The translations under genes and the position numbers were made by a program. Below the pieces are notes generated by a model. The model had not been told where the DNA came from, did not search any database, and worked only from the letters and a program-made list of their open reading frames with translations. A DNA stretch of 64,000 nucleotides from NCBI GenBank assembly GCA_016125085.1, contig WGMM01000031.1, forward strand, positions 124,001 to 188,000, read 5' to 3'. Position 1 is the first letter of the stretch; every line of letters begins with the position of its first letter. Shown here piece after piece: positions 50,056 to 59,488 of this stretch. Source of the stretch: a bacterium (GTDB lineage: Bacteria; Planctomycetota; Planctomycetia; Isosphaerales; Isosphaeraceae).

Positions 50056-50083
50056 GATCCCGGCGGAAAACATGCCCGGGATC
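50056..50083. promoter_or_regulatory. Inverted repeat in the divergent intergenic region upstream of the Fae-like gene
   Basis: GATCCCGG-N12-CCGGGATC, perfect 8-bp arms. Confidence 0.35.
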
Positions 50084-50240
50084 TGGCGACATGACCGCGC
50101 GAAGGTCATAATCTTTTCTTGTACTCACCCTCCTGTGATCGTGCCGCCCCTGGCGATTGCGCCTGCCGCAAGCCTGCTCTTTCGCCCACTCCCGGTCAGC
50201 TCGATCTCATCCGAAAACTCCGAAATTCCGGTGATCGCTC

Positions 50241-50792
50241 ATGCCTGAACGCATCGTCCTCCGTACCGGCGAAGCCCTGGTCGAACGTGAAGAGGCTTCC
50301 TACCTTTGCGCCGAACCTGAAGTGGTGATCGGAGAACTTGACGGCCCCGTGGGAACGGCTCTGGCGAACCTGATCGGCGACCAGGTGAAGGGGCACACGC
50401 GGGTTTTCGCGATCCTCAACAGCGACATGCAGGTGCGGCCGGCGACGGTCATGGTGTCCAAGGTCACGGTCAAGTCGGGCAAATACACGAACATTCTGAT
50501 GGGAACGGTTCAGGCTGGCATCGCCAATGGCGTGCTCGACGCCGTGCGCGCCGGCGACATCCCCAAGGACAAGGTCAACGATCTCGGCATCATTTATTCG
50601 GTCTGGCTCGATCCGGCCGTGCTCGATGCCGACGAAGTCGATCATCAGGCCCTGTTCGAAGTCCATCGGGAAGCCACGGCCAAAGTCATCCGCAAAGCCA
50701 TGCGGGACGAGCCTTCCATCGACGAACTGCTGGAAAAGCAGGCTGAAACGACCCACTACTTCCACCAACTGGGCCTGGACGGCGAGCTATGA
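50241..50792 (+). CDS. Formaldehyde-activating enzyme (Fae)-family protein, divergent
   Basis: GEALVEREEASYLCAEPEVVIGELDGPVGTALANLIGDQVKGHTRVFAILNSDMQVRPATVMVSKVTVKS... matches the Fae pattern (GEALVG...IGP.[8 protein letters not shown]...GHTSLLAV..PN...KPATLMFNKVTIK). Confidence 0.85.
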   Translation: MPERIVLRTGEALVEREEASYLCAEPEVVIGELDGPVGTALANLIGDQVKGHTRVFAILNSDMQVRPATVMVSKVTVKSGKYTNILMGTVQAGIANGVLDAVRAGDIPKDKVNDLGIIYSVWLDPAVLDADEVDHQALFEVHREATAKVIRKAMRDEPSIDELLEKQAETTHYFHQLGLDGEL

Positions 50793-52876
50793 AAACGACG
50801 AATAACTTGCCCCAGATCGATACTTTTCGGGTTTCACGAACCCTGCGGCGTTCGATCTTCGGGCTGCTCGCTTCTTCCGGAATGCTCCTGAATCTGGCCC
50901 CCGTTCTGGCCGACGGCCCGGCCGATAACCTGCCGACTTCCGTCAGGCGCATCCCCAAGCTCGGCGTGGAGGTTCCGGCGGAAGTCCGGGCCGAACTCGA
51001 AACGAAGCTGAAAGCCCTCGACGCCAAAATCGAAGCCCTGCGCAACCGCAAAGACGCGAAGACCGTCAAGCTTTTGCCAGACGTCGAAATCTATCGCAAG
51101 GCCGTCGGCGATGCGCTGGAGTATCAGGAATTCTTCGACACGAAGGAATTCGCCGTCGCACGCAAGCTTCTGGAACAGGGGCACGACCGCGCCGCGGGTC
51201 TGGAAATCGGCAACCCGACGTGGATTCGAGCCAAGGGACTCGTCGTGCGCGGCTATCGTTCGAAGATCGACGGCTCCGTGCAGCCGGTTGGCCTTGTGAT
51301 TCCCGAAAGTTACGACGGTCAGTTCCCAGGCCGGTATCGCACCGATCTCTGGTTCCACGGCCGGGGCGAAACGCTTTCGGAACTGGCCTTCATCAACCAG
51401 CGGCAGGCTCAGCCCGGTCAGTTCACGCCGGCCGACACGATCGTCATTCATCCCTATGGCCGATACTGCAATGCCGCGAAACTCGCGGGAGAGATCGACG
51501 CCTGGGAAGCCCTCGAACTGGTACGCGACCAATATCGCGTGGACGACGACCGAGTCAGCGTGCGAGGGTTTTCCATGGGCGGCGCATCCGCCTGGCACTT
51601 CGCGGCGCACCACCCGACGGCTTTCTTCGCGACGAACCCCGGCGCCGGTTTCAGCGAAACGCCCCGGTTTCTCAAGGACTTTCAGCGCGAGGCCGTGCAG
51701 CCCACATGGTGGGAACGCAAGCTGTTCCAGCTGTATGACTGCAACGAATGGGCCGAGAATTTCCGCCTGATTCCGACCGTGGCCTATTCGGGCGAGATCG
51801 ACAATCAGAAACAGGCGGCCGACGTCATGGCCGAAGCGCTCGAAAAGGTCGGCATCCGGCTCACCCACATCATCGGTCCGAAAACCGGTCATAAGTATGA
51901 ACCTGCGGCCGCACTCGAAGTCGAACGGCGCATGGCCGAGCTGGCACGAATCGGCCGGAATCGCGTTCCCTCCGAATTGACCTTCGTGACTTACACCCTG
52001 CGCTATCCGACAGCCGCCTGGCTTACGGTTACCGGTCTGGGCGAACACTGGGAAAAGGCCGAAGTGCAAGGCAAGATCGAAGCCGGCTACAGCCGCATCC
52101 GGCTGACGACGAAAAACGTGACTTCGCTGAATATCGACTTCGGTCCCGGCGAATCGCCCTTCGACGCCACGCCGGAAATCGTGATCGACGACACGACAAT
52201 CGCCGGCCCCGCCCTGAACAGCGATCGAAGCTGGTCCGCCGCCCTGCACCGTGCAGGTTCGGGCTGGAAGCTCGGCGCCCCTGCCCCGGAAACGCTGGCG
52301 AAACGCCCGGGCCTGCAGGGGCCGATTGACGACGCCTTCCTCGACGCCTTCCTGTTCGTACTCCCCAGCGGGCAATCGAAGTTTCCCAAAGTGGAAGCCT
52401 GGACGAAGGCGGAAGCCGAGCGGGCACGCGTCCAGTGGCGTCAGCATTTTCGCGGAGTCGCTCCGGCGAAACTCGACAAAGACGTGACGGAAGACGATAT
52501 CCGCACGAAGCACCTGATCCTCTGGGGCGACGCTTCGTCGAACTCTGTCATCGCACGCATCGCCGACCGTTTGCCGATCAAGACGGCCGACGGCAAATTG
52601 AAGGTCGGTGGCCAGGCGTTCGAAGCTTCGGAATACGCCCCGATCCTGATCTATCCGAACCCTGAAAACGGGGCCCGCTACGTCGTCCTCAACAGCGGTT
52701 TCACCTTCCGCGAATATGCCCACCTGAACAACGCCCGGCAAATCCCCAAGCTGCCGGATTGGGCCATCGTCGACCTGAACACACCGCCGAACGCGCTCTG
52801 GCCAGGCAAGATCGTCGCCGCCGATTTCTTCGACGAATCGTGGCACGTGAAGACCGCAACCGAAAAGACCAAGTGA
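50789..52876 (+). CDS. Secreted alpha/beta hydrolase (prolyl oligopeptidase-like)
   Basis: Nucleophile elbow RGFSMGGASAWHFA; GPKTGHKYEP. ATGA overlap with the Fae-like gene. Confidence 0.82.
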   Translation: MKTTNNLPQIDTFRVSRTLRRSIFGLLASSGMLLNLAPVLADGPADNLPTSVRRIPKLGVEVPAEVRAELETKLKALDAKIEALRNRKDAKTVKLLPDVEIYRKAVGDALEYQEFFDTKEFAVARKLLEQGHDRAAGLEIGNPTWIRAKGLVVRGYRSKIDGSVQPVGLVIPESYDGQFPGRYRTDLWFHGRGETLSELAFINQRQAQPGQFTPADTIVIHPYGRYCNAAKLAGEIDAWEALELVRDQYRVDDDRVSVRGFSMGGASAWHFAAHHPTAFFATNPGAGFSETPRFLKDFQREAVQPTWWERKLFQLYDCNEWAENFRLIPTVAYSGEIDNQKQAADVMAEALEKVGIRLTHIIGPKTGHKYEPAAALEVERRMAELARIGRNRVPSELTFVTYTLRYPTAAWLTVTGLGEHWEKAEVQGKIEAGYSRIRLTTKNVTSLNIDFGPGESPFDATPEIVIDDTTIAGPALNSDRSWSAALHRAGSGWKLGAPAPETLAKRPGLQGPIDDAFLDAFLFVLPSGQSKFPKVEAWTKAEAERARVQWRQHFRGVAPAKLDKDVTEDDIRTKHLILWGDASSNSVIARIADRLPIKTADGKLKVGGQAFEASEYAPILIYPNPENGARYVVLNSGFTFREYAHLNNARQIPKLPDWAIVDLNTPPNALWPGKIVAADFFDESWHVKTATEKTK

Positions 52877-52917
52877 ATTTCCCCCCGAATAAAAAACCGC
52901 TCCGGAGATCGCGCGCC

Positions 52918-53706
52918 ATGTCGCCCCGAATTCTGATCCTGACCATTCTGGCCGCATTCACCCAGCCAGGTTACGCCGAAGACGCCAAACCGATCCGGGC
53001 CCTGATGATCTGCGGCGGCTGCTGCCATAACTACGAAGGGCAGAAGAAAATCGTGGCCGACGCGATCTCATCGCGGGCCAACGTCGTCTTCGACGTCGTC
53101 CACGAAGGGGGCGACGAACGCACGCACCAGGTTTCCGTCTATGCCAAGCCCGAATTCTGGAAAGGCTACGACGTCATTGTCCACAACGAATGCTTCGGCC
53201 AGGTCGAAGATGTCGCCTTCGTCGAGAAAATCGCCAATGCCCACCTGGTGCACGGCGTTCCTGCCGTGATGCTGCACTGCTCCACCCACAGCTACCGGGC
53301 CGCGAAGACTCAGGCCTGGCGAGAAACGCTCGGGATGACGAGCAGCTACCACGAAAAGAACAGGGACTTGAAGATCCGCACCGTCGGAACCGATCACCCG
53401 ATCATGACCGGCGTGCCCGCCGAATGGCTTGACCCGCGCGACGAACTCTACGTGGCCGAAAAGTTCTGGCCCTCCGCCACGCCTCTGGCCGTAGCTTACG
53501 GTGTGGAAACCAAGCGAGACCACCCGGTCATCTGGCTCAATAATGCAGGAAAAGCCAAAGTCTTCGCGACCACGCTGGGCCATAACGACAGCACGATGCA
53601 GAATGCCATCTGGCAGGAAATCGTGACCCGGGGCCTGCTCTGGTCGGTCGGCAAGCTTGAATCGGACGGTTCGCCAAGCGCCGGATATGGTCCCGCGAAA
53701 AAATGA
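52918..53706 (+). CDS. ThuA-like domain protein
   Basis: IRALMICGGCCHNYEGQKKIVADAI; YDVIVHNECFGQVED; VPAVMLHCSTHSYR; KAKVFATTLGHNDSTM. Signal-like N-terminus. Confidence 0.88.
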   Translation: MSPRILILTILAAFTQPGYAEDAKPIRALMICGGCCHNYEGQKKIVADAISSRANVVFDVVHEGGDERTHQVSVYAKPEFWKGYDVIVHNECFGQVEDVAFVEKIANAHLVHGVPAVMLHCSTHSYRAAKTQAWRETLGMTSSYHEKNRDLKIRTVGTDHPIMTGVPAEWLDPRDELYVAEKFWPSATPLAVAYGVETKRDHPVIWLNNAGKAKVFATTLGHNDSTMQNAIWQEIVTRGLLWSVGKLESDGSPSAGYGPAKK

Positions 53707-53775
53707 CGACCGTGTGATCCGGCAAAACCGGACGAACGCCCGGATTTTGCGATCTCAACAGGGATTTTCAGCCCC

Positions 53776-55155
53776 ATGTTCCAGTTTCATGACCGCGATC
53801 TTCTGGGCAAGCGCCGCACGTTCCTGAAATTCGGCACGTCGACGATCGCAGGCCTGGGGCTGGCGCCTTTCATCGGAAAAGTCGCGGCTTCGGACGATTC
53901 TCTGACAAACGGCAGATCGGTCATCTTTCTGTTCCTGCATGGCGGGCCAAGCCAGTTCGAAACGTTCGACCCCAAAATGCAGGCCCCCGAAGGCATCCGC
54001 AGCGCCACCGGCGAAATCGCGACGTGTCTGCCCGGCATCACGTTCGGCAGCTCATTTCCGAAACTCGCGAAACTGGCGGACAAGTTCACGATCGTCCGGT
54101 CGTTCTCGACCGGCGACGGCAACCACGACATCAAGCCGATCGTCGGGCGCGACACCTTCGGGGCGAATCTCGGTTCGATCCATGCACGATTCGCAGGGAC
54201 GAATCACCCCGTCACCGGCCTGCCCGTCAACGTGCTGCTTCAGCCCCAGGCCGTCGACCCGACGACCCAGGCCGGGGTGACGGCATTCGGCCGATTCACG
54301 GCGACCGGACCGCTGAATCCTTCCTACTCGCCATTCGATCCCGCAGGTGCCGGCGGCGATCTCAAGCAACTTACCCGGAACGTGCCACGCGAACGGCTCG
54401 ACTCCCGCCTGGCCATATCCCGCGAATTCGATGCGATCAAGTCGGCTCTCGACCATCTCCCCGGCGATTCGACCATGCGGGATCAGGCCTTCGGTCTGCT
54501 CGCCGGCGGGCTCGAAGACGCCTTCGACATCACTCGCGAACCGCCGCATCTTGTCGATCGCTATGACACGGCACCGCTGGTGCGGCCAGAATCGATCCGG
54601 AAAAAGTGGAACAACCACAAAAACTACGCCGACAATGCCAAATCGCTGGGCAAGCTTCTTCTGCTGGCGCGCCGGCTTTGCGAACGGGGCGCGGGGTTCG
54701 TGACGGTCACCACCAACTTCGTCTGGGACATGCACGCCGACGTGAACAACGCCACGATGACCGAAGGGATGTCCTACATGGGCGGCCCGCTGGACCACGC
54801 TCTGTCGGCCCTGGTCGAAGACATCGATGCCCGGGGGCTTTCTGACAAAATCCTCGTTGTCGCCTGTGGCGAAATGGGACGCACGCCCCGCATCAACGCT
54901 TCCGGCGGCCGCGACCATTGGGGTGGCCTCGCACCGCTCTTTCTTTACGGCGGCGGCATCCGCCCGGGCCAGGTGATCGGACGATCGAACAAGGACGGCA
55001 GTTACGCCGCCGACACGCCTGTCGGCAACAAGGAACTCATCGCCACGATTCTGGAACGCACGACTCACATCGAACGTGTCCGCCAGGTTTCAGGCCTCCC
55101 GAACGAAATCAGCCAGATCATGACTTCGTGGAAGCCGATCCCGGGGCTTGTCTGA
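53776..55155 (+). CDS. DUF1501 domain protein (second paralog)
   Basis: SVIFLFLHGGPSQFETFDPKMQAPEGIRSATGEIATCLPGITFGSSFPKLAKLADKFTIVRSFSTGDGNHD; GEMGRTPRINASGGRDHWGGLAPLFLYGGGIRPGQVIG. Confidence 0.94.
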   Translation: MFQFHDRDLLGKRRTFLKFGTSTIAGLGLAPFIGKVAASDDSLTNGRSVIFLFLHGGPSQFETFDPKMQAPEGIRSATGEIATCLPGITFGSSFPKLAKLADKFTIVRSFSTGDGNHDIKPIVGRDTFGANLGSIHARFAGTNHPVTGLPVNVLLQPQAVDPTTQAGVTAFGRFTATGPLNPSYSPFDPAGAGGDLKQLTRNVPRERLDSRLAISREFDAIKSALDHLPGDSTMRDQAFGLLAGGLEDAFDITREPPHLVDRYDTAPLVRPESIRKKWNNHKNYADNAKSLGKLLLLARRLCERGAGFVTVTTNFVWDMHADVNNATMTEGMSYMGGPLDHALSALVEDIDARGLSDKILVVACGEMGRTPRINASGGRDHWGGLAPLFLYGGGIRPGQVIGRSNKDGSYAADTPVGNKELIATILERTTHIERVRQVSGLPNEISQIMTSWKPIPGLV

Positions 55156-55306
55156 CGCACTCTCGCCATTTCATTTCCGACCAGCCCGGCATATTCGATT
55201 CAAGCCGTACTGTCGGAATTGTCGATACGACCAGAGACGGTCCGGCATCGTGCCTCGTCATTGACTGGCATGCGACCGCACCCCGTCCTACGGAGACGTT
55301 CGGCTC

Positions 55307-57679
55307 ATGAACTGGCCTGGCTATCGTCCGAAAACGCGACGATTCCGATACCTCGCTGAAGGAAGACCCGCGGTTGACGCTGGTCGGTCCTCCGTTCGGC
55401 CAGGTGCGATTCGGCGCGGGGCCGGTGCTTCGCTGCTGGTTCTGACGCAAGCCTTCTCGGCATGGTCCGCCGAAAAACCGGCCGGGAACCTTTTTTACCA
55501 CCCGTCCGCTGGATTTCAGATTCCGTTCGAAATCGACCCGGCGGACAAACCGTTCGTCAAATCGATCGAACTGTACGTCTCCAGCGATCTCGGCAAAAGC
55601 TGGCGGCTGAATACGGCCACGAATCCGAATTCCAAAGCTTTCAAATTCCGCGCCACCGGTGATGGCGAATACTGGTTCGCTGTCCGCACTCTGGACGTCG
55701 AAGGCCACTACAACCCCGCCGATGACAAACCGATCGTGCCCGGATGGCGCGTGATCGTCGACTCCAAGAAGCCAGGCCTGGGGCTGCGTTCTATCGCGCG
55801 CCGGGGCACCATGGCCACGATTGCCTGGGACGCCCGCGACGAATATCTCGACATGGGCACTTTCGTATTGGAATATTCGATACCCGGCAGTGGCGAATGG
55901 AAGCCTGTCCCGATCGCTCGCCCCGCTCCCAACGGTGAATCGACCTGGGACTGCGGCACGGCGGAAGCGGTCCGTGTGCGGGCTACGGTCGCGGACAAAG
56001 CCGGTAACGTCCAAATTGCGGAAACCCAGTTCGGCGACGGCGCCGCGCAACATCCGAATCTCAATGCATCACGCTCTTCCGACATGGAAGGCCAGGCTCC
56101 GCCACCGATCGCACGAGTCGCGTCTGCGGCCGGCGATCGCCGCGGGATACTTGGCCCGCAGGACCCGCTGGCGAACCGATCGCAACGCCCCGAAGAAGAG
56201 TGGATCGACACGCCCAGGCCCTACGGCCCTGAATCGATGACCCCCGCGACGCGCGGCTCGGAATCTGGCCGAATGCCTCGCCAGATGCAGCCGCCCGATG
56301 GCCAATATGGAGCAGCAGGCACACGCGAACCAACGCAGAGACGTCAGATCCCGATCCTGAATTCGCCCAAATTCCCGATGAATTATGTCGTGGACGACGC
56401 CGGCCCCAACGGTCCGGCGAGTGTCGAGCTTTGGGTGACGCGTGACGGTGGACGAAACTGGTCGAGATGGGCGGAAGATGATGACCGCGTCAGCCCGATG
56501 ATGGTCGACCTCGGAGGCGAAGGCGTTTTCGGCCTTTCGATCGTAGCCCGCTCGATCGCCGGCCAGGGTGACGAAATTCCTCGATCGGGAACCGTCCCGC
56601 AGATTTCGGTCGAAATCGATGCGACGCCGCCGGCGATGATTCTGAACGTCATCAAGGTCGGCGTCGGTTCGCAATCGGGAAAAGTGCTGATCTCGTGGCA
56701 GGCGGAAGATCGCAATTTCAGCTCCCGGCCGATCAGCATTTATTATCGCCCGGAAACGGCGAATCAATGGCTCCCGATCGTCGAAAACATCGAAAACACT
56801 GGCCAGTACGTTTGGACTCCCGGCCCTCAGGTTCCACCTGTTTTTCATGTCCGGATCGAAGCACGGGACCTGGCCGGCAACCGTTCGACGGTCGATACGA
56901 CTCAGTACGAACCGGTACTGCTCGATCGATCGAGACCGAAAGGCCGGATTCTCGGCATCAACGTCGCTCCGATCGACACATCGAACCTGAACGGGTCTTC
57001 GAACCCGCCCGCTGCGCCAAGCGCTTCCGAACCGGTACAAGCGACACCTTCGGCCAGAGCCACCGATCCGCCCCCTGCCCGCGTGAATCCTGAACCGGTG
57101 GGCGCGAAACCAAGTGGGCGCATCGAGCCATTCCCGCCCAATGCCGAACCGCCCGCGACGAAGGGCGGAGAGAATTTCGCGCCGCCTGAATCGCTGCCAC
57201 CCACGGCAACCGATCCAATCGTCCCGCCCGCGCAGGCCGCTAACTCCGCCACCGAAACGCCTGAATCGGCCGTACCCCCGAAAGTCGAGGCCGCGCCCAT
57301 CGACAAGCCGTCGGCACCTCCGCAGGAATCGACCTCGAAACCGCCGGCGAATCCGGACGAAAGCAAATCCGCGCAACCCGCCGGATTACACTCGATCCCG
57401 CCATCGGCCAGTGCCACACCCGCGATCGCACCACCGCCTGGCAACTTTCTCTCGTCGCTACCCGGAAGCACGGAACCACCCGCGATCGCCCCTCCAGGTG
57501 GCGGAAAAGACGCGAATTCCCCGGATGCCGGAGGAAAATCCCCCGGGGTAAAGGAAGCGTCGAACCAGACATCGACTCAGGACCTCAAGGCCCCTCCCGC
57601 CCCCTTGCCTCCGTCCAGTGCAAGCGATCCGAACGCCGACATCTTACCTCTTTCGCTTGAATTACCTGACAGCGAATAA
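55307..57679 (+). CDS. Large hypothetical secreted protein with Pro/Ala-rich C-terminal third
   Basis: ORF spans 790 codons. Repeated 'IELYVSSDLGKSWRL' / 'VELWVTRDGGRNWSRW' beta-rich units; low-complexity tail. Confidence 0.7.
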   Translation: MNWPGYRPKTRRFRYLAEGRPAVDAGRSSVRPGAIRRGAGASLLVLTQAFSAWSAEKPAGNLFYHPSAGFQIPFEIDPADKPFVKSIELYVSSDLGKSWRLNTATNPNSKAFKFRATGDGEYWFAVRTLDVEGHYNPADDKPIVPGWRVIVDSKKPGLGLRSIARRGTMATIAWDARDEYLDMGTFVLEYSIPGSGEWKPVPIARPAPNGESTWDCGTAEAVRVRATVADKAGNVQIAETQFGDGAAQHPNLNASRSSDMEGQAPPPIARVASAAGDRRGILGPQDPLANRSQRPEEEWIDTPRPYGPESMTPATRGSESGRMPRQMQPPDGQYGAAGTREPTQRRQIPILNSPKFPMNYVVDDAGPNGPASVELWVTRDGGRNWSRWAEDDDRVSPMMVDLGGEGVFGLSIVARSIAGQGDEIPRSGTVPQISVEIDATPPAMILNVIKVGVGSQSGKVLISWQAEDRNFSSRPISIYYRPETANQWLPIVENIENTGQYVWTPGPQVPPVFHVRIEARDLAGNRSTVDTTQYEPVLLDRSRPKGRILGINVAPIDTSNLNGSSNPPAAPSASEPVQATPSARATDPPPARVNPEPVGAKPSGRIEPFPPNAEPPATKGGENFAPPESLPPTATDPIVPPAQAANSATETPESAVPPKVEAAPIDKPSAPPQESTSKPPANPDESKSAQPAGLHSIPPSASATPAIAPPPGNFLSSLPGSTEPPAIAPPGGGKDANSPDAGGKSPGVKEASNQTSTQDLKAPPAPLPPSSASDPNADILPLSLELPDSE

Positions 57680-57969
57680 CACTTCAATCGTCATATCTTT
57701 CGCAATCTAAGAATTTTGAAATAGCGTTCGGCGATATCGAACTGAGATAGCTCCCGGCTTCGACTCCATGAGTCCCGTTCCTGAAAGTTACGGCAATTCT
57801 TCGAAATGGGAAGAACTCCCGAGGCCGGAAGCATTCGGACACGCCGGATATCTCTTGCAATTAAGAACTTAACGGAGACGAAGCCGTTTTGCCCGGTAAG
57901 GTTTCGGGTGAACAGGGCAACCCGTTTCGGTGTCAATTCGCCTCAATTCGAATCATATCCAAGAAATAA

Positions 57970-57985
57970 TTTCCGAATTCGGAAA
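57970..57985. promoter_or_regulatory. 16-bp perfect palindrome
   Basis: TTTCCGAATTCGGAAA, in the interval upstream of the 58155 ORF. Confidence 0.3.
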
Positions 57986-58154
57986 AAAGTTGTCGCGACT
58001 TTCGGATTTGTACGGTGATGACTGTAAGACCCTCACGCATGGCCGCTGTCAGTCGTATCGACGAGACGCGGGAACGTGAGAAACCGCCCAGAGTATTCGA
58101 CGGAATTGCCTGATCTCAAGGGGCTTACCGCTCATCCGAATCCGAGGTGATGTC

Positions 58155-58754
58155 GTGACGACCTGCAACAACGTTCTGGAAATCGCGATACGGCTTGAGT
58201 CCGCGTGCACGAAGTTTCATCCGGCATCGCGGGTCAAGTCCGAGATAAGCCCAGATTACTGGATTCGCAGTGCCGTGGCTCTTGTCGCGGCCAACAAGCT
58301 CGAACCGCTGATTCCGATCGACCCGGAACTCTTCATCGCTTCGCAATTCGAACGCGGCGAATTCACCATTCCGGAAGACGTCGAGAATGCGGTCACACGA
58401 TACAAATCGTCGGTAATGCGAACGATATGCAAGCTCAGACAGGAATTGTCCGAAGAATTGAAATGGCTGACATCGGCATCACGCCGAGGCATGTCCGTCG
58501 AACGACTGATTCGGACGCATTCACGAAAGATCACGCCGCTGAGTCTCTACATTCATGCCCAGCGCATGAATCGGGACGACCTGGCCGATGGTCTGATCAG
58601 TCAAGTGCTTGAACAACACGAACATTGCCCGCTGTATCGGGCCGCTTCCATCCAGTGGCTGGAAGAAGGCCGATACCCGGCATTCGCTTCCCTCGAGCGC
58701 TGGCGCCGATCGAAAGTCGTCGCCCCGCCGAGCTGGGACGTCACACACAACTGA
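58155..58754 (+). CDS. Hypothetical protein (GTG start)
   Basis: 199-codon ORF in an otherwise free interval; no recognised domain. Confidence 0.55.
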   Translation: MTTCNNVLEIAIRLESACTKFHPASRVKSEISPDYWIRSAVALVAANKLEPLIPIDPELFIASQFERGEFTIPEDVENAVTRYKSSVMRTICKLRQELSEELKWLTSASRRGMSVERLIRTHSRKITPLSLYIHAQRMNRDDLADGLISQVLEQHEHCPLYRAASIQWLEEGRYPAFASLERWRRSKVVAPPSWDVTHN

Positions 58755-58839
58755 CTTCGAAGTCTTGAAGTCAGCCGACAACGAACCGCAAACATAGAGC
58801 TCACCGGGTTCTACCTGAATCCGGTGCCTATTATGGCTC

Positions 58840-58865
58840 AAATGTGACACACCCATGTCACATTT
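58840..58865. promoter_or_regulatory. Perfect 10-bp inverted repeat upstream of a small Pro-rich ORF
   Basis: AAATGTGACA-CACCCA-TGTCACATTT. Confidence 0.5.
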
Positions 58866-58925
58866 TGGTACCCTCACGTCCGTATCCGACCGCTCATAAG
58901 TCTCACGATTCTAGAGGAGTATGTC

Positions 58926-59156
58926 ATGTTCGCCAATCGCCGCCGCCGCGCTTTCTCTCCTTCCGTCAACGGCCTGGAATTCCGTTCCCTGACGACGACG
59001 TTCGAACCGATCATCGCTCCCTCGGATCTGATCGCCCCGCCGACTATCGGACTGCCAGGCCCTCTGCCGGTTCCTCCTCCGCCAATTCAGACGGATGGGC
59101 CGATCCTGCCATATCAGGAAGCCCCCCTGCCTCCTCCGACTTATATCGCCGTCTGA
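58926..59156 (+). CDS. Small Pro-rich protein with Arg-rich N-terminus and LExR-like motif
   Basis: MFANRRRRAFSPSVNGLEFRSL...PLPVPPPPIQTDGPILPYQEAPLPPPTYIAV. AGGAG about 7 nt before the ATG. Confidence 0.6.
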   Translation: MFANRRRRAFSPSVNGLEFRSLTTTFEPIIAPSDLIAPPTIGLPGPLPVPPPPIQTDGPILPYQEAPLPPPTYIAV

Positions 59157-59317
59157 CACGCCAGGAAAAGCTGTCGTTCGCCGACGATCGAAACAAAATC
59201 CGACCACTGGAGCAGAATTCCGAAAAAGAACGATACCACCCTGAAGACTCCGAATTCCACGACGAAAGCCATCGAATCCAGCCTGAATAAGCGACTGGTT
59301 TCGGTGAACGGTACATG

Positions 59318-59361
59318 TTCGAAACTTTTTTTGGCGATTTCGCCCAAAAAAACACTTCGAA
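59318..59361. terminator. Bidirectional terminator-like long hairpin
   Basis: TTCGAA-AC-TTTTTTT-GGCG-ATTT-CGCC-C-AAAAAAA-CAC-TTCGAA, with U-runs on both strands. Confidence 0.65.
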
Positions 59362-59488
59362 GTTGTGGACCGATTCGCTAAATTGTGTGTGGAATTTCGC
59401 AATGACAGACAGAAGACTCGTTACCTCATAGGTATGAATTGCGTTGCTCTCCGGCGCGCGATCTCACTTGGAGGTGGGGGTGGGCAAC

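Noticed and set aside
50834-52957. 707-aa antisense ORF on the minus strand
   Set aside because: Mirror of the alpha/beta hydrolase CDS in a high-GC genome; its translation has no recognisable domain.
58840-58865. CRP/FNR-type operator (TGTGA...TCACA)
   Set aside because: The spacing between TGTGA and TCACA is 10 nt rather than 6, so it does not fit the CRP site. Kept only as an unassigned dyad.
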